Positions 1 through 7,678 of a stretch of 16,174 bases of DNA are shown here, in pieces (the stretch's first letter is position 1; the number at the start of each line of letters is the position of its first letter). The stretch is taken from contig BBFD01000057.1 in assembly GCA_001313065.1 (NCBI GenBank), positions 1 to 16,174 of the forward strand, read 5' to 3'. The translations under genes were made by a program, and so were the position numbers. This stretch comes from Silvimonas sp. JCM 19000 (GTDB lineage Bacteria; Pseudomonadota; Gammaproteobacteria; Burkholderiales; Chitinibacteraceae). Under the pieces are notes generated by a model. That model ran no database searches. It worked only from the letters and a program-made list of their open reading frames with translations, and was not told the DNA's origin.

Positions 1-27
1 CTTGCCCGACTCGCGTGGCGGTGGCCG

Positions 28-862
28 TTACAGGCCGCTGTCCGCATCGGCTGAATACGCCACTTCGCGCAAGGACTCCACCGCCGACAGCCGCCGGGCC
101 AGCTCCCGCGTGATGTTGTCATAGGCAGAACTACCCAGCGGCAGGCGCAGCGCTGGCTTGCTGCGTCGGCGGCGGCGATGATGGCGGCCACGGTGCGTTC
201 AGCATCGCCTTGATCGGAAACTGGCGCGCTGAAATCATGTTAGCCACCACGTCGGCGGGGGTGCCCGCGTAGGCCGCAATCGGCTCCGCTTGCTCCAGGT
301 TGGCGCCGAAGCGCGTCGCCGTCGGGCCCGGTTCGGCAATCAGAAAATCGATACCGAACGGCGCCACCTCTTGCGCCACCGCTTCGATAAAGCCTTCGAT
401 GCCCCATTTGGTAGCGTGGTACAGGCTGAAGGCGGGATAAGCAATCTGTCCGCCCTCGGATGAAACCTGCACGATGCGTCCACCGCCTTGCTGGCGCAGA
501 TAGGGCAACACTGCGCGGATAAACTGGATCGAGCCAGTCAGATTGGTGGCGATCTGGCGCTCGATCTGCGCATCGGTCAGCGCTTCTGCCGCGCCGAGCA
601 GGCCATAGGCGGCGTTGCTGACCACCACATCAATCCGGCCCGCTTGCGCAAAGGCCGCTTGCACGGTGTGGCGTAGCGCCGTGGTATCGGTCAGGTCCAG
701 CGTCAGTATCTGCAAGCGTTTGCCGTATTGCGCCGCCAGGTCAGCCAGTGCGGCAGCATTGCGCACGCTGGCCAGCACGGTATCGCCGCGTTGCAACAGT
801 TGCTCGGTCAGCACGCGGCCCAGGCCACTGGAGGTGCCGGTAATCAGCCAGGTTTTGCTCAT
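28..862 (-). CDS. SDR-family NAD(P)-dependent oxidoreductase (frameshifted as sequenced)
   Basis: Classical short-chain dehydrogenase/reductase, about 278 residues after repair, probably a cytoplasmic oxidoreductase of unknown substrate. The Rossmann motif TGTSSGLG is at residues 8-15. A SNAAYG motif, a VSSEGG catalytic-serine region and the YHATK active-site Tyr-Lys motif follow in the expected order. The start at 862 is preceded by GGAG seven bases upstream, and the SDR homology begins there, although the frame stays open further upstream. Two apparent single-base losses, near 208-212 and 149-155, divert the frame to an early stop at 131. With them repaired, the family-like C-terminus (LRLPLGSSAYDNI, then VAYSADADSGL) ends at a TAA at 28-30. 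It is divergent from the LysR gene, so it is a likely target of that regulator. The fold is certain; the substrate is not predictable. Confidence 0.85.
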
Positions 863-902
863 GAGTTTGCTCCGGTCAGTAATCAGAAGGATTTCGCAGA
901 CC

Positions 903-920
903 ATGCTAGGCCCGTAGCAT
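903..920. promoter_or_regulatory. Putative LysR-type operator in the divergent SDR/LysR region
   Basis: A perfect inverted repeat ATGCTA-N6-TAGCAT lies between the two divergent genes and includes the T-N11-A spacing (904 to 916) typical of LysR-type binding sites. A TATAAA -10 candidate for the LysR gene sits at 937-942, which puts its -35 position over the operator, as expected for autoregulation. Binding is inferred, not shown. Confidence 0.45.
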
Positions 921-971
921 CGTTGCGATAAGACGGTATAAATTGCATGTTTCGGTGAAATAAACCCACCA

Positions 972-1867
972 ATGGCCAAACCTACCCTTGCTGATCTGCG
1001 CGCCTTTATGGCAGTGGCGGAACACCGCAGCTTTCGGCGCGCCGCCGATTTGATGGGCATGACGCGCTCATCACTCAGCCACGCCATCCGCGGGCTGGAA
1101 GACGATCTGGGCGCGCGGCTGTTCCATCGCACCACGCGCAGTGTGGCACTGACGGAGGCGGGCGAACGCCTGCTGCGGCGGCTGGACCCACTGGTCCACG
1201 ATCTGGATCAGGCGCTGGAGTCGGTGGCGGGCGAGCACGGCCAGGTGCAAGGCCAGTTGCGCATCAACGGCAACGAAAGTGCCGTGCGCCTGCTGCTGCA
1301 TACCGTGGTGCCCGCCTATCTGGCGCGCTACCCGCGGGTGGAGCTGGACCTGAGCGCGGAGGGGCGGCTGGTGGATATCGTCGAGCAGGGCTTTGATGCG
1401 GGCATACGCTTGGGCGAAGCGGTGCCGAAAGACATGGTGGCAGTGCCGCTGGGCCCGGATGTGCGCTTTCTGGCGGTGGCTTCTCCCGCTTATCTGGCCA
1501 GCCAACCCGCGCCGACGGTGCCCGATGGGCTGGCGCAGCATCGCTGCATACGTCAGCGCTTGCCCAGTGGCAAACGCTATCGCTGGGAATTCAGCAAGCG
1601 TGGACATGTGGTGGAAATTGATGTGCCGGGCGCACTGACGCTGGACCACAGTGGCTTGATGGTCGACGCCGCTTTGCAGGGCCTGGGCATCACCTATGTG
1701 CCCGAAGCCTATGCCCGCAAAGCGTTAGACGACGGCCGCCTGGTCACCGTGCTGGCAGACTGGTGCCCACCGATTCCTGGGCTGATGCTGTATTTTCCGG
1801 CCAACCGACATATGCCAGGCAGCCTGCGCGCCTGATTGACTTGATTCGGGAGATGGGCGGCGCGTAA
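972..1867 (+). CDS. LysR-family transcriptional regulator (C-terminus frameshifted as sequenced)
   Basis: Transcription factor of the LysR family, 298 residues after repair. The N-terminal winged helix-turn-helix is at about residues 3-62, including SFRRAADLMGMTRSSLSHAI and LEDDLGARLFHRTTR. A periplasmic-binding-protein-like effector domain follows from about residue 90. As read, the frame stops at 1835. Adding one base at about 1833 continues it as LRALIDLIREMGGA to a TAA at 1865-1867, a normal LysR ending that matches the family's usual length of about 300. No strong Shine-Dalgarno sequence precedes the ATG at 972. It is divergent from an SDR gene, the classic LysR/target arrangement. The effector is unknown. 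Confidence 0.9.
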
Positions 1868-1973
1868 GCGCATCCGCCAGCAAGGTGCGGCCGGGGTGAT
1901 GACCTACCGGGTTTGCTGGGCAGAAGCTGGGGCAGCAGCCGTAATGCGCTATGGTCTGCGGCGCGCAGAAAAC

Positions 1974-2007
1974 AAAAAAGCCAACCCGGTGGGGTTGGCT
2001 TTTTTTT
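1974..2007. terminator. Bidirectional Rho-independent terminator
   Basis: An 8-bp perfect stem (GCCAACCC at 1980-1987 with GGGTTGGC at 1992-1999) has a 4-base loop, six A on its left and eight T on its right. It can stop transcripts in both directions. It lies between the end of the LysR gene (plus) and tRNA-Cys, the last gene of the minus-strand tRNA cluster. Confidence 0.9.
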
Positions 2008-2039
2008 GCGGTAGCTGCCTGAATTTCAAGCAGCGTATC

Positions 2040-2113
2040 TGGAGGCGCGAGCCGGAGTCGAACCGACCTACACGGATTTGCAATCCGGTGCATAACCGCT
2101 TTGCTATCGCGCC
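2040..2113 (-). tRNA. tRNA-Cys (anticodon GCA)
   Basis: Complete 74-nt tRNA including encoded CCA (the TGG at 2040-2042 on the plus strand). The acceptor stem GGCGCGA/TCGCGCC, the anticodon loop TTGCAAA with GCA, and a T-arm containing GGTTCGACTCC are all visible. It is the last gene of the minus-strand cluster, followed by the terminator at 1974-2007. Confidence 0.95.
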
Positions 2114-2136
2114 AATATGAACCGGTGGTGCTGACT

Positions 2137-2172
2137 AAAAAAAGGGAAAGTATTGGCACTTTCCCTTTTTTT
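2137..2172. terminator. Bidirectional terminator-like hairpin between tRNA-Gly and tRNA-Cys
   Basis: A perfect 15-bp inverted repeat (seven A plus GGGAAAGT, 6-base loop, then ACTTTCCC plus seven T) forms a stem flanked by A and T tracts. It reads as an intrinsic terminator on either strand. On the minus strand it would end the tRNA-Gly transcript before tRNA-Cys is reached. Confidence 0.8.
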
Positions 2173-2182
2173 ATCTTGAATC

Positions 2183-2258
2183 TGGAGCGGGAGAAGAGTC
2201 TCGAACTCTCGACCTCAACCTTGGCAAGGTTGCGCTCTACCAACTGAGCTACTCCCGC
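2183..2258 (-). tRNA. tRNA-Gly (anticodon GCC), third copy in transcription order
   Basis: A 76-nt tRNA with encoded CCA, acceptor stem GCGGGAG/CTCCCGC, D-arm AGCTCAGTTGGTAGAGC and anticodon loop TTGCCAA. The sequence is identical to the two copies upstream. It is followed on the minus strand by the terminator-like hairpin at 2137-2172. Confidence 0.97.
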
Positions 2259-2295
2259 AGCGGAGTAATTTGCAGATTGCCTGAAACGATTTAAC

Positions 2296-2371
2296 TGGAG
2301 CGGGAGAAGAGTCTCGAACTCTCGACCTCAACCTTGGCAAGGTTGCGCTCTACCAACTGAGCTACTCCCGC
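2296..2371 (-). tRNA. tRNA-Gly (anticodon GCC), second copy
   Basis: A 76-nt tRNA identical base for base to the copies at 2183-2258 and 2417-2492. It is separated from them by unrelated spacers of 37 and 45 nt, so only the tRNA bodies are repeated. Confidence 0.97.
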
Positions 2372-2416
2372 CCGGATAAATCATTTTGTACAACCGTTCT
2401 TGCTGTGTGCGTTCAG

Positions 2417-2492
2417 TGGAGCGGGAGAAGAGTCTCGAACTCTCGACCTCAACCTTGGCAAGGTTGCGCTCTACCAACTGAGCTACTCCCGC
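2417..2492 (-). tRNA. tRNA-Gly (anticodon GCC), first copy, promoter-proximal
   Basis: First tRNA of the minus-strand cluster, 76 nt with encoded CCA and GCC anticodon. Its 5' end lies 25 bases downstream of the -10 element of the promoter at 2518-2546. Confidence 0.97.
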
Positions 2493-2517
2493 ACTGCGTT
2501 CACCGCAAGAGCTGCGC

Positions 2518-2546
2518 ATTATGGAGAAGGCCGCTCAGCGTGTCAA
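2518..2546 (-). promoter_or_regulatory. Sigma-70 promoter of the tRNA cluster
   Basis: On the minus strand a perfect TTGACA (-35; 2541-2546) is followed by a 17-base spacer and CATAAT (-10; 2518-2523), one mismatch from consensus. This is the strongest promoter in the window and fits a highly expressed stable-RNA operon. Confidence 0.88.
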
Positions 2547-2595
2547 CACCCTGATGCGATGAGCGTGTGCGCAGCTTTGCGGGCGCTGTGCTAAT

Positions 2596-2637
2596 CTTGC
2601 GGGCTGGTTGATGGCGGGAAACGCCATGCGCTGCAAG
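2596..2637 (+). other. Stem-loop upstream of nadA
   Basis: The stem ATGGCG (2611-2616) / CGCCAT (2622-2627) has a GGAAA loop. An outer CTTGC/GCAAG pairing (2596-2600 with 2633-2637) encloses it. It lies about 100 bases before the nadA start and just behind the tRNA promoter. There is no T tract directly after it, so it is not an obvious terminator. A leader role for nadA is only a guess, because the nadA transcription start is not visible. Confidence 0.3.
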
Positions 2638-2735
2638 GGCCTGATCTGAAAGCGTTTTTTACGGTTTTAACTGTTTTTTAATGTCTAGCCAGAACCGTTG
2701 TCGGGTGATCCACAACGTCTGCATGGAGGAATGCC

Positions 2736-3657
2736 ATGTCTCGTCGCGTCGTCACGCTCGCGCATTACTATACCGAGCCCCACATCCAGCAAATGGCCGA
2801 TAAAGTCGGCGACAGCTGGAACTCTCGCTCTACGCCAAAGAATGCCAGGCCGACACCATCGTGTTTGCCGGTGTGCGCTTTATGGCCGAGACCGCCAAGA
2901 TTCTCAATCCGCAAGCCGAAGTGATTCTGCCCGATCGCGGTTCCACCTGTTCGCTGGTCACGCAGACCGACGTCACCGCGCTGAAAGCCTGGCGCGAGGC
3001 CCATCCGGACCACGTGCATGTGTCGTATATCAATTCTTCGGCCGAGCACAAAGCGCTGTCGGACTGGATTGTGACCAGCCGCAACGTGGACGACATCATT
3101 GCCCACCTCTATGCCGAGGGCAAAAAAAAGGTGATCTTCTCGCCCGACCGCAATATGGGCGCTTATCTCAATTTTCAGTACGGCTACGACATGCCGCTGT
3201 GGTCGGCCGTATGCGAAGTGCACGACAAGTTCAACCAGGCCGCGCTGGACGAAGCCTTTGCCAGCATCAGCACCGCCAAGTATCTGATTGCGCACCCGGA
3301 AAGCCCGCTGCCGGTGTTGCAGCAGGCTGATTACGTCGGTTCCACTTCCGGCATGCTCAACTGGATCAAAAGCTACGCCAGCGAGCCCGATGCCACCATT
3401 TTTTTGTGGCGACGGAAGACGGCATACTCTACAACATGCGTCTGGCGCGGCCGGATCTGAAGATCGAGCAAGCGCCGATTTATGCCGGTTGCCAGTGCAA
3501 CCAATGCCCGTACATGAAGCTGAACACCACGCAGGCGGTGCAACGCGCGCAGGCGGGCGAGGGCATCCGCATTGATTATCTAAGCGAAGCACAGATGGAT
3601 CTGGCGCGGCAGCCGATCGAACGCATGCTTGAATTCTCGAAACGTTATTACGCGTAA
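2736..3657 (+). CDS. nadA: Quinolinate synthase NadA (frameshifted as sequenced)
   Basis: Cytoplasmic [4Fe-4S] enzyme that condenses iminoaspartate with dihydroxyacetone phosphate to make quinolinate, in de novo NAD synthesis. After repair it has about 306 residues, the short form that begins directly at the AHYYTEP motif. Conserved blocks follow in order: VGDS, AGVRFMAETAKILNP, STCSLV (first cluster Cys), SYINSSAEHKA, FSPDRNMG, AVCEVHDKF (second Cys), HPESPLPV, DYVGSTSGM and GCQCNQCPYMKL (third Cys region). The start at 2736 has GGAGGA five bases upstream and an in-frame stop at 2706. One base is lost near 2816, and a run of seven T at 3399-3405, where five fit best, shifts the frame again. 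The eight-A run at 3122-3129 is in frame (GKKKV) but may hide an extra lysine. nadM lies downstream; nadB and nadC are not in the window. Confidence 0.92.
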
Positions 3658-3750
3658 ATAGCGCCATCCGCACGGGCGGCTATTCTGAGAAGCGCAGGCT
3701 GATCCCGGAATGCCGCCCGCACTTTTATTGCCGAGGGGATGCAACGCACG

Positions 3751-4807
3751 ATGCAATACGACTATCTGGTGTTTATTGGCCGGTTTCAGCCGGTTCACCT
3801 TGGGCATTTAAAGGTGATCGAGGCGGCCATGCAGCAGGCGGCCAAATTGATCGTGATTTGCGGCTCGGCCCGCCAGGCGTCCAGCCCACGCAATCCGTTT
3901 ACGCTGGATCAACGCGAAGACATGCTGCGCGCCGCCTTGCCCACGGAATGGCAAGACCGTGTGTTTGTGGTGGGTTGTTCTGACCGCATGTACAACGATC
4001 AGCAATGGGTCACCGAAGTGCAAAACCTGGTGGATAAGGTGATTGCAGTCGATACGCTCAGCCTGGGCAAAAGCGAGGCGCAATTCCGCATTGGCACCAT
4101 CGGCAGTCCCTCACGCCGACATACCTGGTATCTGGATTTATTTCCGCAATGGCAGCGCGTGGAAGTGGCCGATGAGCCGGTATCGACGCCAGCCATGTGC
4201 GCCAATGTTTGTTTAATGAAAATGGCGCTGGCTTTGCCCAATCGGCGCCGCGTTTGCCAGTCGCCGTGTATGGCTGGCTGCAGCAATTTCGCGCTAGTGC
4301 CACTTATGCGCAGTTGGCCGAGGAATACCGCTATATCCAGAATTACCGCAAAGCGTGGGCCAATGCGCCGTATCCGCCCACCTTTGTCACTACCGATGCG
4401 GTGGTGATTCATTCGGGCCATATCCTGCTGGTACGGCGCAAAAATGTGCCGGGCAAAGGTTTATGGCTTTGCCGGGCGGTTTTGTAAATGGCGATGAATT
4501 GGTGCGCGATGCGGCGATACGGGAATTGCGCGAAGAAACGCGGCTGAAAGTGCCCGCGCCGGTATTAGCCGGTTCGATCCGGGCAAATCGCGTGTTTGAT
4601 CATCCCAAACGCAGTTTGCGCGGTCGCACCATTACCCATGCGTTTCTCTTTGAATTGGTACCCACCGGCGACGGCTTGCCCAAAGTGCGCGGCAGCGACG
4701 ACGCCGACCGCGCGCAATGGGTGCCGCTGTTTGAATTCAACCGCATGGAAGCGCAGTTGTTTGAAGACCATTTCTATATCGTGAACTGGTTTTTAGGCCA
4801 GATCTAG
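3751..4807 (+). CDS. nadM: Bifunctional NMN adenylyltransferase / Nudix hydrolase (frameshifted as sequenced)
   Basis: Two-domain protein of about 352 residues after repair. The N-terminal NadM domain makes NAD from NMN and ATP: FIGRFQPVHLGH carries the nucleotidyl-transfer HxGH motif, followed by GSARQ, NPFTLDQRE and LFPQWQ. The C-terminal Nudix domain has ALPGGFVNGDE...RELREETRLKVP, a Nudix box in which the usual G of ETG is R; my recollection is that this is common in this fusion family. Such proteins are known with ADP-ribose pyrophosphatase activity. One base is missing between about 4181 and 4196, and another near 4465 (GLW-ALPGG). The start at 3751 is chosen by family homology (MQYDYLVFIGRFQP). 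An ATG at 3739 in the same frame is possible, but the GAGGGG lies too close to it. It follows nadA by 93 bases, a likely NAD operon. Confidence 0.9.
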
Positions 4808-4810
4808 ACG

Positions 4811-4907
4811 CATAGGGTGGGTCGAGACCCACCATCCAAAGCCGCAAACAAGAACGCTATCTATTCTTGTTGATGCCTTTGAATGGTGGGTCTCGACCCA
4901 CCCTATG
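4811..4907. repeat. REPIN-like palindromic element between convergent genes
   Basis: Two perfect 25-nt inverted copies (4811-4835 and 4883-4907) of a unit containing GGGTGGGTCGAGACCCACC, which is itself nearly palindromic. The 47-base interior has another perfect 8-bp inverted repeat, AACAAGAA/TTCTTGTT. The whole can fold into a long hairpin or cruciform. It begins three bases after the nadM stop and ends immediately before the glgX stop, so it may also act as a bidirectional terminator. The palindrome and the adjoining CCAAAGCCG recur at 13728-14058. Confidence 0.85.
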
Positions 4908-7090
4908 TTAGAAGCGGCGGGTCAATTCGGCTTCAACGCGTTGGCCGATCACTTCGGTATCGCCTTCGCTCTTCAGCCGCAGCAATTGCAAAGAGCGGCC
5001 TGCCAGCGCAATCACATCGCCGCTCAGGTAATGCGGCAATTCGTCGGGCAGCGGATTTTCCGTATCGATCAAGCCCGTCCATTCCGACGGTCCCGATACT
5101 TCCGGAATGGTGAAATCCACCGTTTCGTAATGCGCATTCATCAGCAGCAACAAGGTCGAATCGCCCGCTGACCGCATAATCCCGCTGGCCTGGGCGCGGC
5201 CATCCATCAGCATGCCAAAGCACTTCATATGCGGATCGTGCCAGTGTTCCTGGCTAAGTTCGGTGGCGTCCGGGGCAATCCAGGTCAGATCGCGCACTTC
5301 CAGCTTGTCGTTCCACTCGCCGGTCAAAAAAAGCGCGCGCGGCGTAATACCGGCAAGGCGTTGCGCACCAGCGTCAAGCGTCGCACAAACTCGGTCAGAT
5401 GCTCACCGCGGGTGTCGATATGTTCCCAATCCAGCCAGCTGATTTCATTATCCTGGCAATAGGCATTGTTATTGCCGCCTTGCGAATTGCCGAATTCATC
5501 CCCCGCCAGCAACATGGGCGTGCCCTGCGCCAATAACAGCGTGGCCAACATATTGCGCTTTTGCTTCTCTCGCAATTCGTTGATGCTTTCGTCGCTGGTT
5601 TCGCCTTCTTCGCCATGATTCCACGAATGATTATTGTCGCTGCCATCGCGATTGCCTTCGCCATTGGCTTCGTTATGTTTGTCGTTATACGAAACCAGAT
5701 CATTCAGCGTAAAGCCGTCGTGGGCGGTGACGAAATTAACGCTGGCCCAGGGCCGACGCCCGCGCCGGTTAAACAGATCGCCCGATGCGGTCAAGCGCGT
5801 TGCCAATTCGGCGGCCTTGCCTTCATCGCCTTTCCAGAAACAACGCGTGGTATCGCGAAAGCGATCATTCCATTCGGCCCAACCGGGTGGAAAGCCGCCC
5901 ACCTGATAACCGCCGGGGCCGCAATCCCACGGTTCGGCGATCAGTTTGACGCTGGCCAGTATCGGGTCCTGGCGGCAACTGTCCAGAAAGCCGCCGCCTT
6001 CATCAAAGCCATACGGTTCGCGCCCCAGAATAGTGGCCAGATCAAACCGGAAGCCATCGACGCGCATTTCGGTCAGCCAGTAACGCAGGCTGTCGGTCAC
6101 CATTTGCAGCACACGCGGGTGACTGAGATTAAGCGTATTACCGGTGCCGGTATCGTTGATGTAATAGCGGGGATTGTCCGGCAGCAGCCGGTAATAGCTG
6201 GCATTATCGATGCCTTTAAAGCTCAGCATCGGCCCCAGTTCATTGCCTTCGGCGGTGTGGTTGTACACCACGTCCAGAATGACTTCGAGACCGGCGCGAT
6301 GAAAGCGATCGACCATATTCTTGAACTCGGAAATCGAATTCGAAGAAAAAATACTGCGGGTCGGCGGCAAAGAAACCGATGGTGTTATAGCCCCAATAAT
6401 TGGCCAGCCCGCGCTGCAGCAAATAATCGTCATTAACAAAAGAATGGATCGGCAATAATTCGACGGAGGTGACGCCCAGGCTTTTGATGTAATCGACAAT
6501 TTCCGGCTGGCTTAAACCGGCGAACGTACCGCGCAAATGCTCGGGCACATTGGGGTGCAATTGGGTGAAGCCGCGTACGTGCGTCTCATACAGCACGGTT
6601 TTGTCCCACGGCACCCGCACGCCGCTGCCGATTTCCCACGAAAAAATTGGAATCGACCACCACGCATTTCGGCACGTATTTAGCGCTATCGCGTTTGTCG
6701 AAACTCAGGTCACCGTCTTTATGCCCCACGGTATAAGCAAAAAACTTCGGGGGCCCACACCAGTTGCCCGACATGGCGTTTGGCATAGGGGTCCAGCAGC
6801 AATTTATTCGGATTAAAGCGGTGGCCGGCGTCGGGCGCATACGGCCCGTGCACGCGATAACCATAGACCTGGCCCGGGGCGATATCGGGGATATAGCCGT
6901 GCCAGACTTCATCGGTGTATTCGGGGAGCTCGATGCGCTCCAGTTCGGTTTGCCCGCTATCGTCGAACAAACACAGTTCTACTTTGGTGGCGTGCGCCGA
7001 GAACAACGCAAAGTTAACGCCGTTGCCGTCCCAGGTGGCGCCTTGCGGCACCGGCGAACCTTCCTTGATTGCGGCCAGATTGACTGCCAT
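4908..7090 (-). CDS. glgX: Glycogen debranching enzyme GlgX (frameshifted as sequenced)
   Basis: GH13 isoamylase-type debranching enzyme acting on alpha-1,6 branches of glycogen limit dextrins in the cytoplasm. About 725 residues after repair, normal for the family. An N-terminal CBM48-like domain (about residues 10-105, [18 protein letters not shown]) precedes the barrel, which shows [24 protein letters not shown] (nucleophile Asp), LIAEPWD (acid/base Glu) and [14 protein letters not shown]. The start at 7090 has GGAG eight bases upstream. Four breaks all lie in A/T runs: 6739-6744, 6641-6646 and 6346-6351 (six bases where five fit) and 5326-5332 (seven where five fit). The protein is continuous across each, for example [17 protein letters not shown] and [13 protein letters not shown]. 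No other glycogen or trehalose gene is adjacent; the neighbours look stress-related. Confidence 0.93.
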
Positions 7091-7117
7091 TCAGTTTTCT
7101 CCGCGGCTGGCGGTCGT

Positions 7118-7136
7118 TGTCTATGAGGTATAGACA
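7118..7136. promoter_or_regulatory. Palindromic operator candidate upstream of glgX
   Basis: A perfect inverted repeat TGTCTAT-N5-ATAGACA (19 bp) lies 28 bases upstream of the glgX start and overlaps the best -10 candidate. Its size and symmetry fit a dimeric repressor site, but the protein is unknown. Confidence 0.4.
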
Positions 7137-7155
7137 GGATTCGAGGCAACCCCAA
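7127..7155 (-). promoter_or_regulatory. Putative glgX promoter
   Basis: On the minus strand TATACC (7127-7132) lies 17 bases after TTGGGG (7150-7155). The -10 context TGTCTATACC resembles the extended CTATAC-type -10 favoured by the stationary-phase sigma factor RpoS, with a weak -35. RpoS use is inference. Confidence 0.4.
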
Positions 7156-7230
7156 TACAGGGAAACCGCCAGATGTTGCGCCCCAGCAAGCGCGTGCAAA
7201 AAAACGCCGGATGCCGGGGGCGCGCTAGAC

Positions 7231-7260
7231 AAAAAAATACGCTCGCATTAAGCGAGCGTA
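7231..7260 (-). terminator. Rho-independent terminator
   Basis: A 9-bp perfect stem (TACGCTCGC at 7238-7246, GCGAGCGTA at 7252-7260) with a 5-base loop is followed on the minus strand by seven T. It lies 72 bases after the stop of the 71-residue protein gene and so separates that gene from glgX. Confidence 0.88.
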
Positions 7261-7332
7261 GAAACGCTTGCCGTTCAGAACACGGAACGTGCAAACGCGA
7301 GGGTTTGAGTGGGTGAGCAGACCCGACGCCGT

Positions 7333-7548
7333 TTACTCCAGCGTGGTGGTCTGCGTCACGCCGGGTTTGGTGCCGGTGCCTGCTGGCGTCAACGCGGTGC
7401 CGCCTTCGCTTTCCCAGTCGCTGATCGGCGTCGCGCCCGCTGCGCGACCGGTGTCCACCAGTTTGCCGTGTGCCTGTTGGTCACGCGCATTGCGATACAG
7501 CATGACACCCAGGCCTGCCACGGCGGCCAGTAAAAGAGATCGCTTCAT
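7333..7548 (-). CDS. Small membrane-anchored hypothetical protein, 71 aa
   Basis: Not a family I can name. Residues 1-18 (MKRSLLLAAVAGLGVMLY) form a positively charged start plus one hydrophobic segment, a membrane anchor or uncleaved signal. A short polar tail follows with SDWESEGG and a Thr/Gly-rich C-terminus. GGAG is six bases before the ATG, and a strong terminator follows the gene. These support a real gene, as does its intact frame among many broken ones. It lies directly downstream of the BON lipoprotein (130-base gap containing GC-rich hairpins but no T tract), so the two may be co-transcribed. An envelope role is inferred from the anchor and neighbours only. Confidence 0.7.
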   Translation of the reverse strand: MKRSLLLAAVAGLGVMLYRNARDQQAHGKLVDTGRAAGATPISDWESEGGTALTPAGTGTKPGVTQTTTLE

Positions 7549-7678
7549 GATGTGCTCCAGTCCCCTGGTCCGGCCTTGCCGGCCGGTCCATTTATCGGGT
7601 TACGCCCCGATCGGTTGAGCGGGGCGTCTATCGTTCGGTGCCCCGTGGCTGGACGGGGCGGGGCGGTCAGCTGCCTGA

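Noticed and set aside
863..1135. N-terminal extension of the SDR reading frame upstream of 862
   Set aside because: It overlaps the LysR gene and its operator region, and the SDR homology and ribosome site both place the start at 862.
2183..2492. Regularly spaced repeats resembling a CRISPR array
   Set aside because: The repeats are three identical complete tRNA-Gly genes with different spacer lengths (37 and 45 nt).
2596..2637. A known NAD+ riboswitch upstream of nadA
   Set aside because: Only one simple nested stem-loop is visible. I cannot match it to the two-hairpin nadA-motif riboswitch, and the transcript start is unknown.
4560..4600. Loss of a Nudix-box glycine (EETRL for EETGL) as a sign of a dead Nudix domain
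   Set aside because: The other Nudix-box residues are present, and I recall this substitution as common in the bifunctional NadM/Nudix family.
5561..6436. Long open frames antisense to glgX, and similar ones antisense to LysR (1071-1649) and katE (11091-11804)
   Set aside because: They mirror well-supported genes in GC-rich DNA, have no recognisable domains and lack ribosome sites.
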